Shown here piece by piece: positions 38,057 through 47,036 of a stretch of DNA of 64,000 nt. This DNA is from an uncultured Shewanella sp. (GTDB taxonomy: Bacteria > Pseudomonadota > Gammaproteobacteria > Enterobacterales > Shewanellaceae). The notes beneath the pieces are model-generated. The model was not told the origin of the DNA. It made no database searches and saw only the letters and a list, made by a program, of their open reading frames with translations. The stretch covers positions 62,001-126,000 of the forward strand of contig CANNEE010000002.1 in NCBI GenBank assembly GCA_947503555.1, read 5' to 3'. The translations under genes were made by a program, and so were the position numbers. The stretch's first letter is position 1; each line of letters opens with the position of its first letter.

Positions 38057-38644
38057 AATATCTTGATTTCCAATGTCGTAAGCGCATTAACAGCTGTTTA
38101 GGTAGAGATGCCACCCTGTTTACTGTGTTTAATAATTATTCGCTTTTGCAGCATATATTGTCGAATACGTCTGTGTCTAATGTTTATTTTGTGAAAATCA
38201 GTTGTTAAATTGCACTTGTGTGATGTAAATCAGTCTAAACGGTTAAATTTCAAGGTGTTGAGGGTGGATTTGTTAAGTTGAAAAATTTTACACTTGGGGT
38301 TTTAGCGTATCTTATATAGAAAATAAGGGAGTATGTTAATGCATTTATGTTGTATGGAGTGGCTGTAAATGTAATAGAGTATTCACGTAAATTGCATAAT
38401 AGCTTGATGCTAAGACTATTAGTTGTTAGTCATGATTTGCTCCGTTTTTTCGCCTCTCCATTCTTATTTGAGTTAGACATTACTATTGCTTAAGTCGAAC
38501 TGGCTTTTGTGCTGAAAAGTATAAGAGTTAAGCAATTTACGTATTTCTTTTGTTGCTGCAAGGTTGTAATCTTGTTGCGATAAGGTGGCTCAAAAAATAG
38601 ATAAGTACCCTAAATTATAACGAGAACAAGTTGTTGAGGTTTGA
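38057..38644. other. AT-rich divergent regulatory interval; possible CRP-like site at 38219-38234
   Basis: 588 bp between the TonB receptor and the symporter, with no gene. TGTGA-TGTAAA-TCAGT at 38219-38234 matches the CRP palindrome (TGTGA-N6-TCACA) except in the last two bases. A related half-site TTGTGAAAATCA lies near 38190. These could give catabolite control of the receptor. The rest is AT-rich without obvious structure. Confidence 0.4.
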
Positions 38645-40021
38645 ATGGACGTATTAACTGAACTGATAAAAACGATAAATTCATTTGTATGGGGCACTCC
38701 TATGCTAGTGATGATACTGGGGGTTGGGATCTTTCTTTCATTTGGCCTGCGCCTAATGCCCATATTGAAACTGGGAACTGGCTTTAAGCTTTTATGGTCT
38801 GGCCGTATTCCAGATAAAGATAAAACCATGAAGGGTGAGATTAGCCCTTTTAACGCCCTAATGACTTCATTATCAGCCACCATAGGAACAGGTAATATCG
38901 CAGGCGTTGCTACAGCTATTTTTGTGGGTGGGCCTGGCGCGCTTTTTTGGATGTGGTGTACTGCACTAGTTGGGATGGCGACTAAATTTGCCGAGGCGGT
39001 ACTGGCGGTCAAGTATCGTGAAGTTGATGACAATGGTCAGCATATCGGCGGCCCTATGTACTACATCAAAAATGGGCTAGGCAGTAAGTGGACTTGGTTG
39101 GGTACTGCCTTTGCGCTCTTTGGATCTTTTGCTGGTTTTGGCATAGGTAATACGGTTCAGGCGAATTCTGTAGCCGATGCAATTAGCAGCAACTTTGGTA
39201 TACCGACTTGGGTAACTGGGGTTGTATTAATGCTACTCGTTGGTGCTGTTTTGATGGGCGGCATTAAGCGCATTGCCGACGTTGCGGGTAAGTTAGTTCC
39301 ACTCATGACAGTATTTTATATTGCAGCGGGTGTCGCTGTTTTATTGCTAAATATAAGTGAAATTCCAGCGGCTTTTGCATTAATTATTAAGAGTGCATTT
39401 AGCCCTGTTGCAGCTCAAGGTGGCTTTGCTGGTGCTGCTGTTTGGGCTGCTATTCGTTTTGGTGTGGCTCGCGGTGTTTTCTCTAATGAAGCCGGCCTTG
39501 GTAGTGCGCCGATTGCCCATGCATCAGCACAAACCAATAACCCTGTTGCTCAAGGTTTAGTGGCTATGTTGGGTACATTTATCGATACATTGATTGTTTG
39601 TACTATCACTGGTCTAGCTATCATAGTGACAGGAGCTTGGACATCCGGTGAAAATGGTGCGTCTTTGACTTCGTTTGCATTTTCTCAAAGTCTACCAATG
39701 GGAAATTACGTAGTAGCAGTGGCCTTGTCTGTCTTTGCATTTACTACGATTTTAGGTTGGAGTGTATACAGTGAGAAGTGTGTTCAGTACCTATTTGGGC
39801 TGAAAGCGGTGAAACCTTTTAGGGTTTTATGGACCATCGTTGTGCCTTTAGGTGCCGTTGCTTCTCTTGATTTTATATGGTTATTGGCAGATACGTTAAA
39901 TGCCATGATGGCTATTCCAAACCTCATTGCATTGGCGCTGTTAAGTCCTGTGGTGTTTGCGCTGACCCGTGAATATTTTCTGAAGAAGCGTGAGATAGAC
40001 GCTAAAGAAGCTAATTCATAG
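38645..40021 (+). CDS. Alanine/glycine:cation symporter (AGCS family)
   Basis: 458 aa with about ten to eleven membrane segments. It has AGCS signatures: SATIGTGNIAGVATAIFVGG, GALFWMWCTALVGMATKFAE, HIGGPMYYIKNGLG and VARGVFSNEAGLGSAPIAHA. It imports alanine or glycine with Na+ (or H+). It is a single gene ending at a strong terminator, divergent from the TonB receptor and perhaps co-regulated with it. Confidence 0.94.
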   Translation: MDVLTELIKTINSFVWGTPMLVMILGVGIFLSFGLRLMPILKLGTGFKLLWSGRIPDKDKTMKGEISPFNALMTSLSATIGTGNIAGVATAIFVGGPGALFWMWCTALVGMATKFAEAVLAVKYREVDDNGQHIGGPMYYIKNGLGSKWTWLGTAFALFGSFAGFGIGNTVQANSVADAISSNFGIPTWVTGVVLMLLVGAVLMGGIKRIADVAGKLVPLMTVFYIAAGVAVLLLNISEIPAAFALIIKSAFSPVAAQGGFAGAAVWAAIRFGVARGVFSNEAGLGSAPIAHASAQTNNPVAQGLVAMLGTFIDTLIVCTITGLAIIVTGAWTSGENGASLTSFAFSQSLPMGNYVVAVALSVFAFTTILGWSVYSEKCVQYLFGLKAVKPFRVLWTIVVPLGAVASLDFIWLLADTLNAMMAIPNLIALALLSPVVFALTREYFLKKREIDAKEANS

Positions 40022-40045
40022 TTCCGTTTATTATTCCAATAAAAA

Positions 40046-40071
40046 GCAGCACTTATGGGTGCTGCTTTTTT
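40046..40071 (+). terminator. Terminator of the AGCS symporter gene
   Basis: GCAGCAC / GTGCTGC with a TTATGG loop, flanked by A5 and T6, 24 nt after the stop. Confidence 0.88.
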
Positions 40072-40409
40072 ATTTCCTAAATTCTATCCATAGTGCTTTG
40101 CCATTCACTTCTGAGCATCTTTCTAATTATCAATAGCTTTACATTGCTATTTGCTTGATTAATTTTCTCGCAGGTTAAATGCCAACTTCATCACATATCG
40201 CATCAAAACGATTACATCTTTTAACGCCTAAGTAACTCAAGTGTGATCCGAGTCTCGTTACTTGCGAAACTTTAAATTTAGAGTATAAGCTCTAATTTAG
40301 AGTATTTGCTCTAGTTCGGTTTGAATTGAGAAAAACCAACATCCGAATTGTTGCAAGTACTAAGAGTTAAGCCAAAGGCTTAACAAATACAAATGTACTT
40401 GGAGGCGTT
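40072..40409. other. Non-coding leader of the membrane-paralogue cluster
   Basis: 338 bp without a gene, between the symporter terminator and the ATG at 40410. The only notable structure is the tandem palindrome at 40276-40313. Confidence 0.5.
40276..40313. promoter_or_regulatory. Two tandem 19-bp palindromic repeats, candidate operator
   Basis: ATTTAGAGTATAAGCTCTA (40276-40294) is followed directly by ATTTAGAGTATTTGCTCTA (40295-40313), with 17 of 19 positions identical. Each holds the dyad TAGAG-N6-CTCTA. They end 96 nt before the first gene of the 40.4-44.2 kb cluster, where an operator would be expected. Confidence 0.6.
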
Positions 40410-41315
40410 ATGGATATTCCTGTCTGGCAATATGTCGTTTCAATGACTGGATATATTGTGTTCTTGCTTGTTTTGGTGGAGGGCATGCGCCGTACTCCAC
40501 GCTTTACCGCAGCGTTTTGGTTGCTATCTCTGCTAACTGCTCCACTTTGGGCGGATAACTTAGATGGGTGGTTTAGGTGGGCGAAAACTGTCAGTGTATT
40601 GATTCCGACTGCGATTATTGTGGGGGGAGCTCGAATTGCTTGGCTTTACCATGATAATCCGAATCGAGTGCTTTCTTGGTTTAGGGGGGATTGGGTATTA
40701 AAAGTCTTATATGCAGTACTTTTCCTCAATATTTTTGAGGCCACAGCGAAAGACTTTGTGACTGCTAATTATTTCAATGCCATATGTGGCGCCATTTTAT
40801 GTGTCACTATTCCATTCCCGCGTTACAAAAATGGTAAGCGCATGTATTGGGTTATTGGCCGAGATAAGCCTAATGACCTCTTATTCTATTCAACTGCGGC
40901 TTGGAACTTCCTCTATACCACTTGGAATCTTGCCTTTGTCTTTGGTGAAAACCCGGGGTACTTCGCGAGCTCCTTCTGCATTCTGATTGCAGCAGAGCTT
41001 TATCCAATCATTAAAGGTAGACCTGAGCTTTATATCATAGCTCGAGTCTATACCTTGGCCTTCCACATTCTGGTTCGTGCTAATGCCGATATCTTTACTC
41101 CTGTTATGGATTCATCTAGCTGGGCGAGCGAGACAGTGGTTTGGTATTGGGGAGCGATTAATCTAGCAATGCATGTCCCATTTGCTATCTGGTACTTCTA
41201 CAAACAGAAAACCAGCCCTACCGGCGAGCCGCCTTGTGGTGATAACCCGCCACCTCTAATCACTGACTATAAGCAAGATATGGATATCGATGGCAGTAAG
41301 CCGACTCCAGCTTAG
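40410..41315 (+). CDS. Polytopic membrane protein, paralogue A (possibly DUF5692-like)
   Basis: 301 aa, ATG behind GGAGG. It has about eight membrane segments and no cleavable signal. It shares aligned motifs with the next gene: WFRWAKT/WFKWVKL, LFLNIFEATAKDF/LAINIAEAVTQDF, NAICGAIL/NAIGGVL, AWNFLYTTWNLAFVF/FWIIAYDVWNIVFVY and ARVYTLAF/ARAFTLAG. The two are clearly duplicates of one fold. I suspect the DUF5692 family but cannot confirm it. Conserved Trp, Asn, Glu and Asp within the membrane segments suggest binding or transport. It heads a likely operon of four genes. Confidence 0.8.
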   Translation: MDIPVWQYVVSMTGYIVFLLVLVEGMRRTPRFTAAFWLLSLLTAPLWADNLDGWFRWAKTVSVLIPTAIIVGGARIAWLYHDNPNRVLSWFRGDWVLKVLYAVLFLNIFEATAKDFVTANYFNAICGAILCVTIPFPRYKNGKRMYWVIGRDKPNDLLFYSTAAWNFLYTTWNLAFVFGENPGYFASSFCILIAAELYPIIKGRPELYIIARVYTLAFHILVRANADIFTPVMDSSSWASETVVWYWGAINLAMHVPFAIWYFYKQKTSPTGEPPCGDNPPPLITDYKQDMDIDGSKPTPA

Positions 41316-41326
41316 TGAACTCTAAT

Positions 41327-41348
41327 GGCACCGTCTAGTGTCGGTGCC
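41327..41348. other. Intergenic hairpin (GGCACCG / CGGTGCC)
   Basis: A perfect 7-bp stem with an 8-nt loop, 12 nt after the stop of paralogue A and 30 nt before paralogue B. It has no T tract, so it is more likely an mRNA stability or attenuation element than a terminator. Confidence 0.55.
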
Positions 41349-41377
41349 GCGTAGCCAACAACTTGAGAAACACGCAT

Positions 41378-42544
41378 ATGAAATTCAAAGGATTTTTTGC
41401 TGCGATATTAACTCTGCTGATGATGACTATTGGCCTGTCGACCACAGTTACTGCAGCAGAAAGTAGCAAGCTCGCCGATTTACAAGGTAAGACTTGGCAG
41501 GGAACCCGTGATGGTAAGCCTGGTGAAGGAAGCCTGTTTTATCGACTCGAATTTGGTCAAGATAATCAGGTGGCTGTACTTAAACAGTCTGGTGGGTTTA
41601 ATAAGGTTGAAAACCAAACTTGGCAGTTGAATGGCGATATCGTCACGATTCAAAGTCGCCCCGGTGATGAGATTACTGACTTTGACGGTGCCAGCATGAA
41701 GTTTGTCGACTCTGAGGAGATGCGTTTTACCTTAGGCGATGATGGTTTCAATATTCATAAGTGGTATCAGTACCGTGCATATACCCATGTATTGTTTGTA
41801 CTGATCGGATTAATGCTACTTAACGAGTTATGTCGTCGTTTCAAGTGGAGTAATCACGTTCTTTGGTTCATTCTGCCAGTTGTATTAATTCCTCTCTGGT
41901 CTAGCTATGAAATCAGCTATTGGTTCAAGTGGGTCAAGCTTTACTCTGTTGTGGGTGCAGCAGCGTTATTTACGCTAATTCGCTTTACAAAGATAGGGGA
42001 TATGAAATGGGCCAAATTTGGTGCGGCCGCTTTCTTAGCCATTAATATTGCTGAAGCGGTAACCCAAGATTTCAGCATGGGTAATATGGCAAATATTCTC
42101 AATGCCATAGGCGGTGTGTTATCGATAATAACCCTTGCAGGCTGGGCGAAAATTCATGCAGATAAGAGTAAAGAGCAGGATATGATCTGGCCTGCAATGA
42201 CGACCTTCTGGATTATTGCCTATGATGTCTGGAATATCGTTTTTGTTTATCTCAACTTCCCTGGTTCCGCTACAGCACAAATGATGGTGTTAGTCGCAGC
42301 AACACTACCTGCTTTGTTTATCAAGAAAGGCACTTGGCTTCAGGCTCGCGCCTTTACCTTAGCTGGCTCATTTATGTACTACTTCAGTTGCCCATTCATG
42401 TACGAAAGTAACGTTGTCGTTATGCCTCGTAATGATGAGCTGATGCTTGCTGCCGGTCTTGCCAGCTTCTTAATCAATGGTGCTTATGCCATCGTCTTTT
42501 TCGGCGGCAAGTTTAAGGCGCGCAAGTTACAAACCAGCATGTAA
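41378..42544 (+). CDS. Polytopic membrane protein, paralogue B, with N-terminal periplasmic beta domain
   Basis: 388 aa from the ATG at 41378; an in-frame TTG at 41363 is less likely. It has an N-terminal signal or anchor (FAAILTLLMMTIGLSTTVTA). Next comes a ~95-residue lipocalin-like beta region (LQGKTWQGTRDGKPGEGSLF, FYRLEFGQDNQVAVLKQSGG). About eight membrane segments homologous to the preceding gene follow. The extra extracytoplasmic domain is the main difference between the paralogues. It belongs to the same transcription unit. Function unknown. Confidence 0.8.
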   Translation: MKFKGFFAAILTLLMMTIGLSTTVTAAESSKLADLQGKTWQGTRDGKPGEGSLFYRLEFGQDNQVAVLKQSGGFNKVENQTWQLNGDIVTIQSRPGDEITDFDGASMKFVDSEEMRFTLGDDGFNIHKWYQYRAYTHVLFVLIGLMLLNELCRRFKWSNHVLWFILPVVLIPLWSSYEISYWFKWVKLYSVVGAAALFTLIRFTKIGDMKWAKFGAAAFLAINIAEAVTQDFSMGNMANILNAIGGVLSIITLAGWAKIHADKSKEQDMIWPAMTTFWIIAYDVWNIVFVYLNFPGSATAQMMVLVAATLPALFIKKGTWLQARAFTLAGSFMYYFSCPFMYESNVVVMPRNDELMLAAGLASFLINGAYAIVFFGGKFKARKLQTSM

Positions 42545-42553
42545 TTCAGGACT

Positions 42554-42578
42554 GGATGAGTGGCCTAGCTACTCATCC
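42554..42578. other. Intergenic hairpin (GGATGAGT / ACTCATCC)
   Basis: A perfect 8-bp stem with a 9-nt loop, 10 nt after paralogue B and 96 nt before the next start. It has no T tract. Confidence 0.55.
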
Positions 42579-42673
42579 TAATGAGGGGCGAAGCCCAATT
42601 AAATCAATTGTTCAATGAGTTAACTAAAACAAAATTCTGAAAAATAACAAATGATATGATGATGGAGTACAAC

Positions 42674-43522
42674 ATGAAAAAGCAAATTCTAAGCCTTGCA
42701 ATTCTAGCTGCGATGACTTCTACCGCGACCTATGCTGCCGACAATGATGATATGGATATGTCAGATCCTACTGATGTGTATACCTCTATGGGGATTTCAT
42801 ACGGTACTGAAGGTGCAAATCTTAAAGGGTCGTTAATGCTATCTGAAAAGTCAGCAGATAGCGGAAGCAAGACAGGTATTATTTTTGAAGCGAAAAACAT
42901 CTTTAACGAAGATGCCGATACACCTAAGTTTAGCCATATGGTGAATCATCCTCAGTATGGTCTAGTGCCATCAATGAGCGATACTAAGAGTGAACGTTCT
43001 TACCGCATTCGCTATGGCACGATTAGCACTGTGACTGGTTTAGGTTGGTCTATCGATTCTGTTATGGGTGATCACCCATTCTATGGAAAATTTGCTGTTA
43101 TTCAGACAGGTCCAGTGGCCACGATTCCAGTGTCTGATAGTCTCTATATCTGGCCAATTCTTTATGCTGGTACAGTATTACTTGAAGACAACATGCCACA
43201 GCTTATTGGTGAAACACAAACCAATATGTCGAGTAGTGGTATCGATTTCGCCTCTACCATTTTAACTGGTCAGGTCTACGCTCGTTACACTATCAATGAT
43301 AGTTGGTGGACATTGTTGAGTGCTTGTTATACCACTGAACTACAAGGCAAAGATTGGCATGGTGACGTGGCTAATGGTGGTCTGCAAATGCCAAGCTTCC
43401 AAGGTGAATTCACTGTCGCTTATCAGATTAGTAAGAAACAAAACCTGCGTATGAACTACAAAACTGACAATAGCGATTCTACGGATGATATCTATTGGCT
43501 GGAATATAACCATGCTTTCTAA
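42674..43522 (+). CDS. Exported beta-rich protein, probable outer-membrane barrel
   Basis: 282 aa from the ATG at 42674 (GGAG upstream). The signal peptide MKKQILSLAILAAMTSTATYA is followed by an acidic stretch (DNDDMDMSDPTD). The rest alternates polar and apolar residues in short strands (SYRIRYGTISTVTGLGWSID, FTVAYQISKKQNLRMNYK) and ends in Phe (WLEYNHAF), the usual C-terminal signal of outer-membrane barrels. I do not recognise a family. Its place in the cluster suggests it works with the two membrane paralogues. Confidence 0.75.
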   Translation: MKKQILSLAILAAMTSTATYAADNDDMDMSDPTDVYTSMGISYGTEGANLKGSLMLSEKSADSGSKTGIIFEAKNIFNEDADTPKFSHMVNHPQYGLVPSMSDTKSERSYRIRYGTISTVTGLGWSIDSVMGDHPFYGKFAVIQTGPVATIPVSDSLYIWPILYAGTVLLEDNMPQLIGETQTNMSSSGIDFASTILTGQVYARYTINDSWWTLLSACYTTELQGKDWHGDVANGGLQMPSFQGEFTVAYQISKKQNLRMNYKTDNSDSTDDIYWLEYNHAF

Positions 43523-43543
43523 GGGATAGAGCGGGTTATTTGC

Positions 43544-43579
43544 TTTGTGGTTGAACATATCGCTTTGTTCAACCACAAA
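43544..43579. other. Intergenic hairpin, perfect 13-bp stem
   Basis: TTTGTGGTTGAAC / GTTCAACCACAAA with a 10-nt loop, between the outer-membrane-like gene and the next start at 43607. It has no terminal T tract. Confidence 0.6.
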
Positions 43580-43606
43580 CCTATTGTTTTACATTCGGAG
43601 TGAAAG

Positions 43607-44173
43607 ATGAAAAAGCAATTATTGGTATTGGCGGCATTGGCTGCAATGAGTAGTTCAAGTGTTTCTGCGAAAGAGATTTCAGGTGTAGAAATTCCTGAGA
43701 CTATTTCCCCAGAACAGCAGGTATTGCATTTTAATGGCGCAGGCGTTCGCAGTAAATTTTTTGTTGATTTGTATGTAGGTTCACTCTTTACGACGGCCAA
43801 AATGGATAGTGCCACCAAAGTGATGGAAGGCGATCAACCTGCGGCGATTCGATTGAATATTACGTCGGGGATGATCACATCTGAGAAAATGACTAAAGCT
43901 ATGATCGAAGGGTTTGAGCGTGCTACCCATGGGGATGTTTCCCCTATCGAAGGCAGCATCAAAGATTTTATGTCGGCATTTTCTGAGCCTATTGTCGAAG
44001 GAGATCAATTTACCTTATTGAGTATACCTGGTAAGGGGGTTGTGACCTTTAAAAACGGTAAGCAACAGTCAGTTACTCAAGGAGACACTTTTAGAAAGGC
44101 TTTGCTGGGTGTGTGGCTAGGTGATGATCCTACCGATGACGATCTAAAAGAAGATATGTTACATGCAGATTAG
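43607..44173 (+). CDS. Exported chalcone-isomerase-fold protein
   Basis: 188 aa, ATG behind CGGAGTG. The signal peptide MKKQLLVLAALAAMSSSSVSA is almost a copy of the one on the previous gene. The mature protein fits the bacterial chalcone isomerase-like family: LHFNGAGVRSKFFVDLYVGS, RLNITSGMITSEKMTKAMIE and FRKALLGVWLGDDP. Bacterial members are periplasmic and probably bind lipids or small hydrophobic compounds; enzymatic isomerase activity is not assumed. It is the fourth gene of the cluster. Confidence 0.82.
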   Translation: MKKQLLVLAALAAMSSSSVSAKEISGVEIPETISPEQQVLHFNGAGVRSKFFVDLYVGSLFTTAKMDSATKVMEGDQPAAIRLNITSGMITSEKMTKAMIEGFERATHGDVSPIEGSIKDFMSAFSEPIVEGDQFTLLSIPGKGVVTFKNGKQQSVTQGDTFRKALLGVWLGDDPTDDDLKEDMLHAD

Positions 44174-44211
44174 CACTTAGGTGTTCTACTGAATGTTAAC
44201 ACATCGCCCTT

Positions 44212-44293
44212 CGCCCACTTCAGGCCATGCTGGTGGTCGGGCGTAGGTTTGGAGGGTTGTTAAACAACTGGCTGACCGTTTAACTTTGCCTCC
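44212..44293 (+). other. Structured 5' leader of the chemoreceptor gene
   Basis: Two stacked hairpins are visible. CGCCC (44212-44216) pairs with GGGCG (44239-44243). A two-part stem follows, GGAGG-N4-TTAAAC / GTTTAA-N5-CCTCC, at 44251-44293. It ends 16 nt before the ATG at 44310. It may influence translation or mRNA stability. Confidence 0.5.
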
Positions 44294-44309
44294 TAGGGCA
44301 CGTTAAATA

Positions 44310-45806
44310 ATGGAACTATTGACTATGACTCCTTTAGTATTGTGGCGTGCCCTATTTTTCCCATCATCTTTTTCCTCAAAGCTAGTTAAGCAGCACAGCT
44401 GGAGCCATGAGCAAATACGTTTTGCTGAAACCCTAGTATTTTTTACCTTACTTTCATGGTTTACAGGAGTATATAGCCTGATCAAGTGGTGGCAACACGG
44501 CCACGATTTTTTGGTCATGACTTCGTTGTTTTTAATTGTATCTGAGTTCGCTGCGGTGCTAACTCTTCGTTGTTTTCGTATGCCTGAGCTGGGGTTGAAT
44601 ATTGGGCTACTGGGCATGGTCGTGCATGCATTTAATGTCATTTATCAAGGTGGAGGGCTGACGCAGTCGACTCAGACTTTATGGATATGTGTTCTTATTA
44701 TTGCGTTTTTCTTAACTGCGAGAAAGAACACGGCGATAACTTGGAGCCTTATTGTGATAGCAATTAGTGCTTGGATGGTGCAACAAGCTCTGACTGGGCA
44801 ACCTTTTCCCGTGATGACCCTAACGGAAGCTGGATTAAAAACCGAAACTTGGACCGGTATTATTTTACCTATGGTGGTGATAGTTGTTGCTCAAGGTTTT
44901 ACAGCAAGCCAAAGGTTAAAAGCACAAACAGCACAAGACGGCGCTAGAGAGGAGATGCAACGGGCGATTGAGTGCGCAGAAAATGGTGCTAAACGTCTTG
45001 CAACAGTGCTTGATAGCGCAGGCGATAATAGCACTCAATTATCTCAGGTTGCGGGCTTATTGGATAATCAATCGAAGGAATTGCACCAACAGGTTGATAA
45101 TTTGAATTGCCAATGTAGCTCTCAAGCTAGTGCTGCTGAGCAGATGGGGCAGCAATTGGTGCAGATGAATCAAGATATGGGGAGGTCAGATAGTTTTCTG
45201 AGCGAGCTAAAACAGAAAAGTACGGCAATTAATCAGCAGGCTCAATCTAGCGTTGATGCGCTAGGTGACTCAACTAAAGCTATAGCTGGCATATTGCAGA
45301 GTAACGAGCAGATCCTTTCTGTGGCAGATTTGATCACTTCAATTGCCGAGCAAACCAATTTACTTGCCCTAAATGCTGCTATTGAGGCCGCTAGAGCGGG
45401 AGAGCATGGAAGGGGATTTGCTGTAGTCGCCGATGAAGTGCGTAGTTTATCGGCAAAAAGTAATGAGTCTGCGGTAGAAATTCGTAGTTTGTTAGAGCGT
45501 AATAAACAGCAAGTCGTTCAGGGGCAGGTAATCATCGAAACCAGTGGCAATCGCGTGAGCCAAATTATAGCTCAAGTCTCTGAATTAGTTGATGGCGTGA
45601 ATCAACTATCATCAATAATGGCAGTGCAGATGCAAACAGCTAATGAGCTTAATAGGAGTAGCCAGCTTGTTGCTTCTGCTGTTGTTGAAACCACGAGTGT
45701 TTCTGATAGCGTAGCAGCTCAAGGGGCGGCGTTAAATGACAGGGTTAACGCGTTAAAGGCGTTGGCGTTAGATCTCGATGACAGCATTCAAGGTGTAGGT
45801 CGTTGA
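44310..45806 (+). CDS. Methyl-accepting chemotaxis protein with multi-pass membrane sensor, no HAMP seen
   Basis: 498 aa. The first ~200 residues contain about six hydrophobic segments ([68 protein letters not shown]) instead of a periplasmic domain bracketed by two helices. The cytoplasmic coiled coil follows directly, with the hairpin tip [20 protein letters not shown]. Such receptors often sense membrane or intracellular state. It follows the four-gene cluster by 136 nt in the same orientation and could report on its activity. Confidence 0.9.
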   Translation: MELLTMTPLVLWRALFFPSSFSSKLVKQHSWSHEQIRFAETLVFFTLLSWFTGVYSLIKWWQHGHDFLVMTSLFLIVSEFAAVLTLRCFRMPELGLNIGLLGMVVHAFNVIYQGGGLTQSTQTLWICVLIIAFFLTARKNTAITWSLIVIAISAWMVQQALTGQPFPVMTLTEAGLKTETWTGIILPMVVIVVAQGFTASQRLKAQTAQDGAREEMQRAIECAENGAKRLATVLDSAGDNSTQLSQVAGLLDNQSKELHQQVDNLNCQCSSQASAAEQMGQQLVQMNQDMGRSDSFLSELKQKSTAINQQAQSSVDALGDSTKAIAGILQSNEQILSVADLITSIAEQTNLLALNAAIEAARAGEHGRGFAVVADEVRSLSAKSNESAVEIRSLLERNKQQVVQGQVIIETSGNRVSQIIAQVSELVDGVNQLSSIMAVQMQTANELNRSSQLVASAVVETTSVSDSVAAQGAALNDRVNALKALALDLDDSIQGVGR

Positions 45807-45832
45807 CCTTGTAATGGATATTCGTGCTATCA

Positions 45833-45867
45833 AGCTAAAGAGCCAATTTGTAATAGGCTCTTTAGCT
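45833..45867. terminator. Hairpin downstream of the chemoreceptor
   Basis: A perfect 12-bp stem AGCTAAAGAGCC / GGCTCTTTAGCT with an 11-nt loop, between the convergent genes ending at 45806 and 45892. There is no T tract. Confidence 0.45.
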
Positions 45868-45891
45868 GGGCAAGGTTGAACCTAAGTCGAT

Positions 45892-46074
45892 TTAATAATA
45901 TTCAAAGTCATTATCGGCTAGCGCGCGCTTGAGCTCGATATCTTCTAACATACTATCTAAACGCTTTTTGGCGTCACGTTTTTTTTGCAGTAACTTTTGC
46001 TTATGTTGGTTTCTCGGTTGAGCCATAGCGTCTAGTTCTGCGTCATTGGGTACAACTTCAAGGATATGTGTCAT
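45892..46074 (-). CDS. PA3496-like small protein
   Basis: 60 aa from the ATG at 46074, which has GAGG 8 nt upstream; a GTG at 46083 would add three residues. It is basic in the middle (HKQKLLQKKRDAKKRLDSML) and acidic at the end (ALADNDFEYY). This resembles the PA3496 family of small proteins tentatively linked to envelope integrity. It has no membrane segment. Confidence 0.72.
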   Translation of the reverse strand: MTHILEVVPNDAELDAMAQPRNQHKQKLLQKKRDAKKRLDSMLEDIELKRALADNDFEYY

Positions 46075-46286
46075 AACTTTCACCTCTAGTTCTTTATCTT
46101 ATCTTGCTGATATAGAACAACTTAATTATTAATCAAGCGTCATGACTTGCCATCCCTTATAGGCACTTTAGCGACGCCTAATTAGAAAAATAGCAGGCAA
46201 ATAAAAAATTTTATGAGAGCGGTGTGGCATTTTAGCGTTCTTATTTATAAGAAGAGTGAACTGAGACAAGGTTTGATGAAATAGTG

Positions 46287-46315
46287 TTAACGCCGCACAT
46301 TGGCTGCGGCGTTAA
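46287..46315 (-). terminator. Hairpin after the porin gene
   Basis: A perfect 11-bp GC-rich stem TTAACGCCGCA / TGCGGCGTTAA with a 7-nt loop, 20 nt beyond the porin stop on the - strand. There is no T tract. Confidence 0.5.
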
Positions 46316-46334
46316 AGGTGAGAGAGATTAAAGT

Positions 46335-47036
46335 TTATAAATCAAAGGCGTAATTGTAGCTTACCAGGGCTTTAGCATCAGAGTTGGGTAGGTCTGTATC
46401 CACGAATGCTAAGGAGATATCACCAACTGACAGTGACTTTGTCAGGCTAACGCTATAATCGCTATAGCTATCTTGACCAAACCAAGATTCCACAATGTCG
46501 CCTTGAGAGTCGCCATAATGCAGGTCTAGGCTAATGGTTTCTGATACAGGAATGCTGATATTTGCCTGTAGATAGCGCATATCATCCTTATCTAGTGGCG
46601 AGCTCGCAATATCATTATCTCCGTGTAATGTGTGGGAGTAGCTTAATGTAAGCCATTGCCAGTTGATCCCTAGTGTTAATTCACCAAAGTTGATATCGGC
46701 TGTGGCATCTGGGTAAGCATAATAGAGATAGGAAACATCGTAACTGAGCTCATCATTAATTGAACCTGAGTAACCAGCATAAAGATCAAGCTCGTAACTG
46801 GTCTCATCACCAAAGTCTACATTGGACAGCCAAGTGCCAGCATAGAAGCCTGAGTTATGACCGAAATCTATTCCCCCTTGCACTGCAACCGCATCTTGAG
46901 TTTGAGTAACACCTCGCCATAGGTAATTACTGGTGACGCCAATGTTTCCCGAAAGTTCGTTGGCGTTAGCGTTAGTGGCAAGTATTAAACCAGCACAAAT
47001 TGTCGTGATGAGTGTTTGTTGATATTTCGACTTCAT
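46335..47036 (-). CDS. TorF family putative outer-membrane porin
   Basis: 233 aa from the ATG at 47036, behind GGGGA; upstream in-frame codons have no ribosome site. The signal peptide is MKSKYQQTLITTICAGLILA. The mature start ELSGNIGVTSNYLWRGVTQT, with FYAGTWLSNVDFGDETSYEL, is typical of the TorF/CHP02001 group. It ends YNYAFDL, not a terminal Phe. An FNR-like site lies upstream, suggesting oxygen-dependent expression. It is a single gene. Confidence 0.86.
   Translation of the reverse strand: MKSKYQQTLITTICAGLILATNANANELSGNIGVTSNYLWRGVTQTQDAVAVQGGIDFGHNSGFYAGTWLSNVDFGDETSYELDLYAGYSGSINDELSYDVSYLYYAYPDATADINFGELTLGINWQWLTLSYSHTLHGDNDIASSPLDKDDMRYLQANISIPVSETISLDLHYGDSQGDIVESWFGQDSYSDYSVSLTKSLSVGDISLAFVDTDLPNSDAKALVSYNYAFDL

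Noticed and set aside
44190-44309. c-di-GMP (GEMM) riboswitch before the chemoreceptor
   Set aside because: The conserved GEMM core sequences are not present; only generic hairpins are seen.
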